Shown in pieces: positions 58,027-64,000 of a stretch of 64,000 bases of DNA (positions within the stretch are counted from its first letter, which is position 1; each line of letters starts with the position of its first letter). This stretch comes from Colletotrichum lupini (taxonomy: Eukaryota > Ascomycota > Sordariomycetes > Glomerellales > Glomerellaceae): assembly GCF_023278565.1 (NCBI RefSeq), contig NC_064675.1:620001-684000 (forward strand), written 5' to 3'. The position numbers and the translations under genes were made by a program. The notes under the pieces are model-generated. The model was not told where the DNA came from and made no database searches. It saw only the letters and a program-made list of their open reading frames with translations.

Positions 58027-59399
58027 TTAGTATGCCCAGATTTTCAGCTGTTACCATCGGTCAGTATGGGAAATTCCAGGAATATTGGGTGGAGGCATTT
58101 GCGTACAAGTGAATCCCATGATCCTGTGCACAAGCTGATGCCGTCGTTGCTAACGCCCAAGCAGCTAACTCTGTTCTCGTGGCCGACGAGAGAGCCGACC
58201 TTTTCTCCGCGAGTCACATCCCAGACCTGAAAGAAGGGTTAGTAATCAGTTCACCCCCATTAGGCCATCGAGATTCCCAACATACCTTGCATTCAAAGTC
58301 GTCATAGCCAGCAAACAATAAGCGTCCAGAGACTGAGGTCGCTACGGAGGTGATGCCGCAGAGAATAGATTCGGACTGGATCAGAGAGCAAGTTAGCAAT
58401 CAGGGGTCCAACGATTTCCCTCAAAGGTCGCGCCAGCCGACTTACGCCGTAAAGGTTCAATTCGCGGTCAGCACGAATATCAAAGAGGCGGCAGGTAGCG
58501 TCATCGGAGCCGGTGACGAAGGAGTGGCCGTCGGGGAAGAATTGGATGGCGTTGATGTCGGACTCGTGGCCGGCAAACGTCTGAACGGCCTTTCCGGCAC
58601 GGATATCCCACAGCTTGGCGAAAGCGTCGCAGGCACCCGAGATGAATGTGTTGGAGTTGGTGGGGTTGAGACTGATGCTCATTACATCGCCCAAGTGGTC
58701 GGCGAACTCGATAACCTTTTGGCCTGTCTCGATATCCCACTTCATACATGTCATGTCACCAGAAGAGGTGAGGATGCTGCGGTCGTTGATGAAGCGACAG
58801 CATGAGAGATAACCGGCATGGCCAGACAACTCCCTTGCGACGCGGGTGGGACCCTCTCTCTGCTGGTTGAGGTTGTAAATGGAGCAAATATTGTCGAGAC
58901 CACCGCAAGCGACGTAGTTACCGCTTGGGGCGTAGGCACAGGTCATGACCCAGGATGATCTGAGGGGAATGGCGTGGACCTTGTTCGTCGTGTAGGCATC
59001 CCAAATGATGAGCTTGCCATCCTGCGAGGCGGAGACAAGATGTCTTCTATCGGTAGACCAATGCATGGCGTAAATCTTGGCCAAGTGACCCTTGAGCGTG
59101 CGCTTAGCCTTCATCAGCTGGTTCTTTGGGATCGGCTCGTGGGCCTGCTGGGCGACGGTGCGGACTGATGATCGAACATGTGTGGTTAGCGTGACGAGGA
59201 GAGATGGGGGAATTCAATTGAGAGAGAGGCGGTGGCAATCGACGATGAATTGACGATGGAAAAACTCACGAGTAGTATCGGCGAGCTCATCCTTCTTCCG
59301 CTTGATCCTGTCCTTGAGTGTCTCAGCCTCGCGTCGCGCCTGCTGGATGCGCGCCTGCATCGCCTCGGGCGACACATCGTTCTGGCCTTGAGAGTTCAT
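58027..59399 (-). CDS. Heterotrimeric G-protein beta subunit
   Basis: Five exons on the minus strand: 59399-59270, 59164-58446, 58375-58286, 58226-58107 and 58047-58027, giving 359 residues, the usual length for this subunit in filamentous ascomycetes (called gnb-1, MGB1 and similar). Residues about 1-45 form the N-terminal coiled coil that pairs with G-gamma ([24 protein letters not shown]). Seven WD40 repeats follow; clear blades include [43 protein letters not shown] and [17 protein letters not shown]. The chain ends WDSLLKIWAY. The last exon encodes only six residues plus stop. All introns (105, 70, 59, 59 bp) are GT-AG. G-beta acts with G-gamma downstream of seven-helix receptors and governs conidiation, mating, cAMP levels and, in pathogens, appressorium formation. 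Its folding partner, a phosducin-like protein, is encoded nearby at 46.5-47.4 kb. Confidence 0.98.
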
Positions 59400-59883
59400 C
59401 GTCGTGGACTGTCGTTTCGGCCTCGATCAATGGGGTGGCGGAGCGAAAGAGGCGGCAGCTGATGAAAAGAGGCGGCAGCGATAGAAACGGCGATGATGGG
59501 GTGGGTGGTGGTGGTGGAAGCGGGCGAGGAGGTCGGATCGGGAGGAGGTGGTCGTCGGTCGTTGGATGAGGGTTGAGGGTTGGAATTGAAATTGAGCGGG
59601 AGTCGGTGGAGAGGGAGGAAAGAGAGGTGTGGTGGTTGTCCAGTTCCAGATGGAAGGGGAATGCAAGCTCCAGGGGGGGGTTGCTTTGCGCGGACCAGTA
59701 AAACAGCAGGGTGGAAAGGAAATGATGGTCGGCCTGGGGGGGTGGTTGAATTACTAGAGAGGAAGCGCAGGTACCTGCCTTGACTGCGATTCGTCGGTCT
59801 GTTTAGCGGTACCTGCCGGGGGGGAGGGGGCCACTGCCAACTGGGGGGAAGTCTTATGCAGAAAACCCAGTAGTCGGGTGGAC

Positions 59884-59960
59884 AGGAGCCGGAGCAGGAG
59901 CAGCAAGAGCAAGAGCAGGAACAGGCAGGAACAGGGCAGGAGCAGGAACAGGAGAGGGAG
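59884..59960. repeat. Purine-rich AGGAGC/AGGAACA repeat
   Basis: Imperfect tandem units AGGAGC, AAGAGC and AGGAAC over about 75 bp, about 500 bp upstream of the G-beta start codon. On the coding strand it is a pyrimidine-rich tract. Confidence 0.8.
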
Positions 59961-62039
59961 AGAGTAAGAGTGAGAGATGAGCGGGTGCGGGAGAGGAGAG
60001 GCAAGGTATGGAGCACAATGCCACAAAATGCTAAGTGGATTGGGATGGCTGGCTGGCAGTGGACGGAGGAAGAGATGGGAGAAAAAAAAGAGGAGAGGAC
60101 TGGACGGGGAACAGGACGAGAAGGGACTGGTGACTGGACGGAGGGGGGCAAACACTGAGATGGTGAGTGAGGTGAAGGGGAGCGAGAGGAGGATCAAGGG
60201 CCGGGGCCGTCGCCGTGTAAGGTACCTACTGCGTAAGGTAGGTCCGGAGTAGAGGTACCTTGGACTCTGCGCAGTACATAGAGCGAGGTGAAGTGGGTCC
60301 TCCTCTTTCGCCTCTCTTTTTTTCTTCTCTTCCTCTTCCGATGCTCTCTCTGTCTCTCTCCAGACTTCAGCTGTTTCTTTCTTTCTTTCTTTCTCACGCA
60401 CACTCTCTCTTTCTGTTTTCTCCAGCCTGCTTGTTGATTTCCCTATCTGTACAGAGTACCCACGCACCTACGCTATGCATACAGCTCCCGCAATTGTCGC
60501 TGATGGCCCGTACGGATACCGCTGCACGTCTTCTCTGCTGCGCTGCGCTGCTGCCGCCGCGGAACCTAGGGCCTGAACCTGGACCAAGCTAGGATTCGGG
60601 GCTGGCAGTGGCCAGGGGTATTTCGTATGTGCAGGTTACTAGGGACAATGAAAAGTGGTCGACCGTCCGTCTGGTGGGGGCCTGGGACAGTGAATCGGTC
60701 GACCCTCTCAACCTTGAAGCAGGTACAAAGCAAGAGAGAGGGTACCTACCACTACCAAGTGCTGGCCGTCTAGGAGGCCTACTGCGTACTAGTTGGAAGT
60801 ACCGGAAGCTAAGTCCTTGCGTCAAGGTCAGATGAAGTTGCCGCAGCCTGCATATTAGCAGAGTAGATGGAAATCATGTGTGCAACTACTACTGCTACTA
60901 CCAAATTCAAGACCAGAGAAGCCATGTAAGATACAGCGGGAAAAGATGGAATTGGTCAAAGGAAAGAAGAGGTAGACACATCAGCCAACGATGGCTGGTG
61001 AACATTTACACACTGCGCTCGGCCACAAAAAAACGCCGACGGTAATTACTTCCCGGGCAGAAAAGTGTACAGAGTACGAAATGAGGGCGCGACGGGAGCA
61101 TGATGCGAGGGAGCGAATGTCAAGATGGCGCCAGACTGCACCACCTCTAGAACCATGGACAGTAGGCCAAATCTTCCATAGGAGCAGCAGAGCTGCCCAA
61201 GACAGCGACACTGACAGTGACGCTGATAGCGGCACCTCAATGAGGCCCTAGGAAGGCTGGTGTTATGGACTGGGGTTTTCCAATCGAAATTGAGACTGTA
61301 CACATACACTGACCTGGACAAGAACGCGCCACGGCAGATGACAGCAAGGGCTAAGTCCTTTGTCCCTACTACGTGACAAGAACATGGCCAAGGTACGGCA
61401 AGAAGACCGGGGAAACAACGCGAAAGGAGGCGGAAAGGCCGCTGGATGACTTACACAGTACTACTACTTTGGAGTGAGAGAGAGAGAGGGAGAGGGTGAA
61501 GAGCAGTTGTCCAAATTCTGAAAGACACGAGAATCTGGGCCAGTCTCGCCAGTCTCCAGTCTCGAGAAGCTGTCTTCGTCCTTTATTCGTTTCTCGCCTT
61601 CTTGGGTCGAACCCTCTCTGACAAGGTCGGGATTGTCGAGCTTATCGCAATGGTGTAGGTATTCGTGCAGACACTGCAGAGAGACTGGGAAACTAGCCAC
61701 CAGGCAGACTGGGCCGAATTGGGCTGGACTAGACTGGTATGGAGGCGGCGGTGGTATTGCATCGACTTCTGAAAGAAGAAGAAGAAGGTGAGCCGAATCG
61801 GACTTTTATCGGCCGGGTGACACTCGTGGTCCGTTACAATGGCAGGAGGGGGCCAGCAACACCGTCCACAGGGTCGGCAGAGAAGAACAGACAACCTAAG
61901 CAAGCAGGCAACCAGGGTTCCCCGTAACGCAAGGCAGTGTGGTAGGCCCGACTGGAGCAGGAATAGAGTGGAAGTCACAGCCGCAGACAGTTAGATCGGG
62001 TCGTTTACGGTACACTGTAGCCGTAGGGGACCAAGGAAG

Positions 62040-62050
62040 GTACTCCGTAC
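62040..62050. promoter_or_regulatory. Recurring motif GTACTCCGTAC
   Basis: Perfect copy of the recurring 11-mer in the right-hand non-coding region. No nearby gene to assign it to. Confidence 0.45.
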
Positions 62051-64000
62051 TCTGAACTTGAAAAAGTTGTGAGCCAAGGTGGCTGAGATGCTAGGTACTG
62101 AAAGGCGATACTCCGACAGCCAAGTCGAGTTAGGCCAGAGAAGCGCGTGGCTGAAGAGCTGGCAGAGAGAATACAGAGTGTACGTGAGGTATCCGGGAAA
62201 TGGTCGGAAAACAGGTTGTTAGTGGAATCGGCTGGTGAGCAGATACTCGGTCGATACTAATTCGTAGTGGATTCGGCTTAGGCCACCGAGGTCACCTCTG
62301 CTGTGTACCGGTATCCGTGTGTGGGTGTGTGTCAGGTACCGGGAATGCAGCGATGAAGGGCGTAGCGGGAAGACAGGATGGATCGGTGGGGACGGCTCGC
62401 GGGTAGAGAAGAAGTCCAGACCCAGTGTTGATCTGTGTGGTGTCCGTAAGAGGCAGTCTCAGGTCTGGGAGAGGTGCGGGAAACTGGGAATACCAGTGAT
62501 CGATTGGATGGGGACGTGGCAGTCGTTCGTCTTCTCCGTCCGTCTCTGGTGCAAGTGTCTCTCGGTGTGTTCAACAAGCCCCTCTGCCCCTGCCCTGCGT
62601 CCAGAAGGACAATCCGAGAGGGTCGAGACACGGGGGAGTCGTTGATCGGATGCGTCGAAGCTAGGTCCAGTGACTCTCTGGTGCACCAATCACAATGTTG
62701 CTAGTCGGGCTGATCCGATGTGTCCAAGGTGGTGCGATGAGAACAATGTCCAGGTGCAGGTGCAGGCGCAATCGAGTGACCATACATAGATGGCTGGCTG
62801 TTGACTGTCCGGAGACAGCAAATTGTGAGAGGCCCGAGAATTAATAGTTGATGGTTGACGATTGATGGTTCATGGTTGTTGACGCATCCAACAGAGGTGG
62901 GGTACGAACTTGTGTTATTTTATTTCTTCCCCCTTGGGGCCCTAGACAGGTGGGACGTACTCCGTAAGGTTCCTTGCTCCGTCCGCGACGGATACCTAGG
63001 TAGGTACGTAGACTCTGATCCCGCAGACGAATGGAAATGGCCCAAGGACAAGTGGGATTCTGGAACCAGACGAGCGTGCAGATGTGGGTTGGGGAAGGAA
63101 GGGCCCAAGGGAAAGCAAGCACGACAAGCGGAAGGCAAGAAACACCCCGGTGCAGGTGCCAACCAAACAGGCCCTTTCCTCCAAAGCCCACCTCAACCTG
63201 AGCTCTTGCCGTCAATCTCGAAATCGTGTACCATTGCAGCAGGCACGCTCGTGATCAACCAACGGTCCAGTCCCTTCCCTCCATGTCCGCACATCTGATC
63301 GGGTACCTATTGCAGGTACCTACCTTACCTTATGACCGACTTCCTCCGTTCAAGGATAGATTGATTCTTGACTCTTCAACTCTAGAGTTTAAGAGGTTGA
63401 CAACCGAAGACAGACGGTTGAAGACTTTGCCCTCCACGATATACTCTCTTCGGGGTTTGCCAATCGTGCCCGCTCAGGACCGAATCCGAACAGCAGCGTT
63501 GACGAAACAGCTTAATGACTTAGACTCCCGTCGTCCGTCTCATCCCGTCTCGTCCTGTAGTCCTCAACCACACCATTTAGCCGTGCATCCCGGACCGCCA
63601 CTCGACTGCTGTGTAAAGGAGGGATTTGGGAAGCAAAAATGGCTTGCCTTTGAGATATGCGCAACAACATTCGTCCAGTCGAAGGTAGGGTGTAGTCTCT
63701 ACCTACCGTTTTCAGGGCATTTCAGAATAAATCTACCTGGCCGGAAAGAAGCGTGAGAAGTGTTGCACCCGGTGCGAAGGGAGAAGTATGAATATACTGT
63801 GTCCGTAGTCCGAGAAAAAACCTCTTGTCCGCTTTTCCTCCGCCGGCTCCATACAATGCGGATGCGCGATGCGATCGATGCCATACATACCGTACTTAAT
63901 ACTGGTTAAGCCTCATATGGCATGCCGGCCTGTTGTTGGATATGCCCTAGTAGTTACGTGTGCTGCCGCCTGCGGCTTGCGTGCATGGGCGACCCAAGAC

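Larger units (their letters stand above)
59400..64000. other. Upstream region of G-beta and unannotated right end
   Basis: 59400-60470 is strongly pyrimidine-rich on the minus (coding) strand, as expected for the promoter and long 5' UTR of the G-beta gene. It carries an AGGAGC/GGAACA repeat (59884-59960) and a TTTC run (60374-60394). Further right I see only short overlapping frames and the motif GTACTCCGTA at 62040-62050 and 62957-62966. No supported gene or RNA. Confidence 0.5.

Overview
The window is nuclear DNA of a filamentous ascomycete, most likely a Sordariomycete. The genes carry short (about 50-210 bp) GT-AG introns, coding exons are GC-rich, and one block is strongly AT-rich and looks RIP-mutated. 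The best-conserved proteins (G-protein beta subunit, Fzo1, phosducin-like protein, TAF14) have the form usual in that class. I cannot fix genus or species. There are no bacterial operons, phage, CRISPR arrays or recognisable RNA genes.

I support thirteen protein-coding genes. 2.5-7.0 kb (+ strand): an FAD-dependent monooxygenase, a trypsin-like serine protease with an intact His-Asp-Ser triad, and a small single-pass membrane protein with a cysteine cluster. 8.5-12.9 kb (-): a 1348-residue disordered protein with an N-terminal ADF-H-like domain and a C-terminal PH-like region. 18.0-22.3 kb: a divergent pair, mitochondrial fusion GTPase fzo1 (-) and ESCRT-III subunit vps2/did4 (+). 25.4-33.8 kb (+): a PP2C phosphatase and a Zn2Cys6 transcription factor. 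34.9-42.0 kb (-): the YEATS protein TAF14, Ran-binding protein 1 and an unrecognised 864-residue protein with one membrane segment. 46.5-47.4 kb (-): a phosducin-like protein (BDM-1 type). 58.0-59.4 kb (-): the heterotrimeric G-protein beta subunit.

Between the last two genes lies an AT-rich island (about 48.53-51.14 kb) almost without CpA/TpG and without long ORFs. This is the expected mark of repeat-induced point mutation on an old duplicated or mobile sequence. It is bracketed by a GC-rich inverted repeat of about 57 bp (48418-48480 and 51224-51288), which is not RIP-mutated and looks like duplicated gene sequence. This is the most unusual structure in the window.

Functionally the window is mostly housekeeping: mitochondrial fusion, endosomal sorting, transcription, nuclear transport, phosphatase signalling and G-protein signalling. 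The phosducin-like protein and G-beta are known partners, since phosducin-like proteins are needed for G-beta-gamma assembly or stability, and they sit about 11 kb apart. Several intergenic stretches are long for such a genome (1-2.5, 12.9-18.0, 22.3-25.4, 27.2-30.5, 42.0-46.5, 51.1-58.0 and 59.4-64 kb). I found no convincing genes in them, only simple repeats and a recurring 10-11 bp motif. I see no clearly new multi-gene system.
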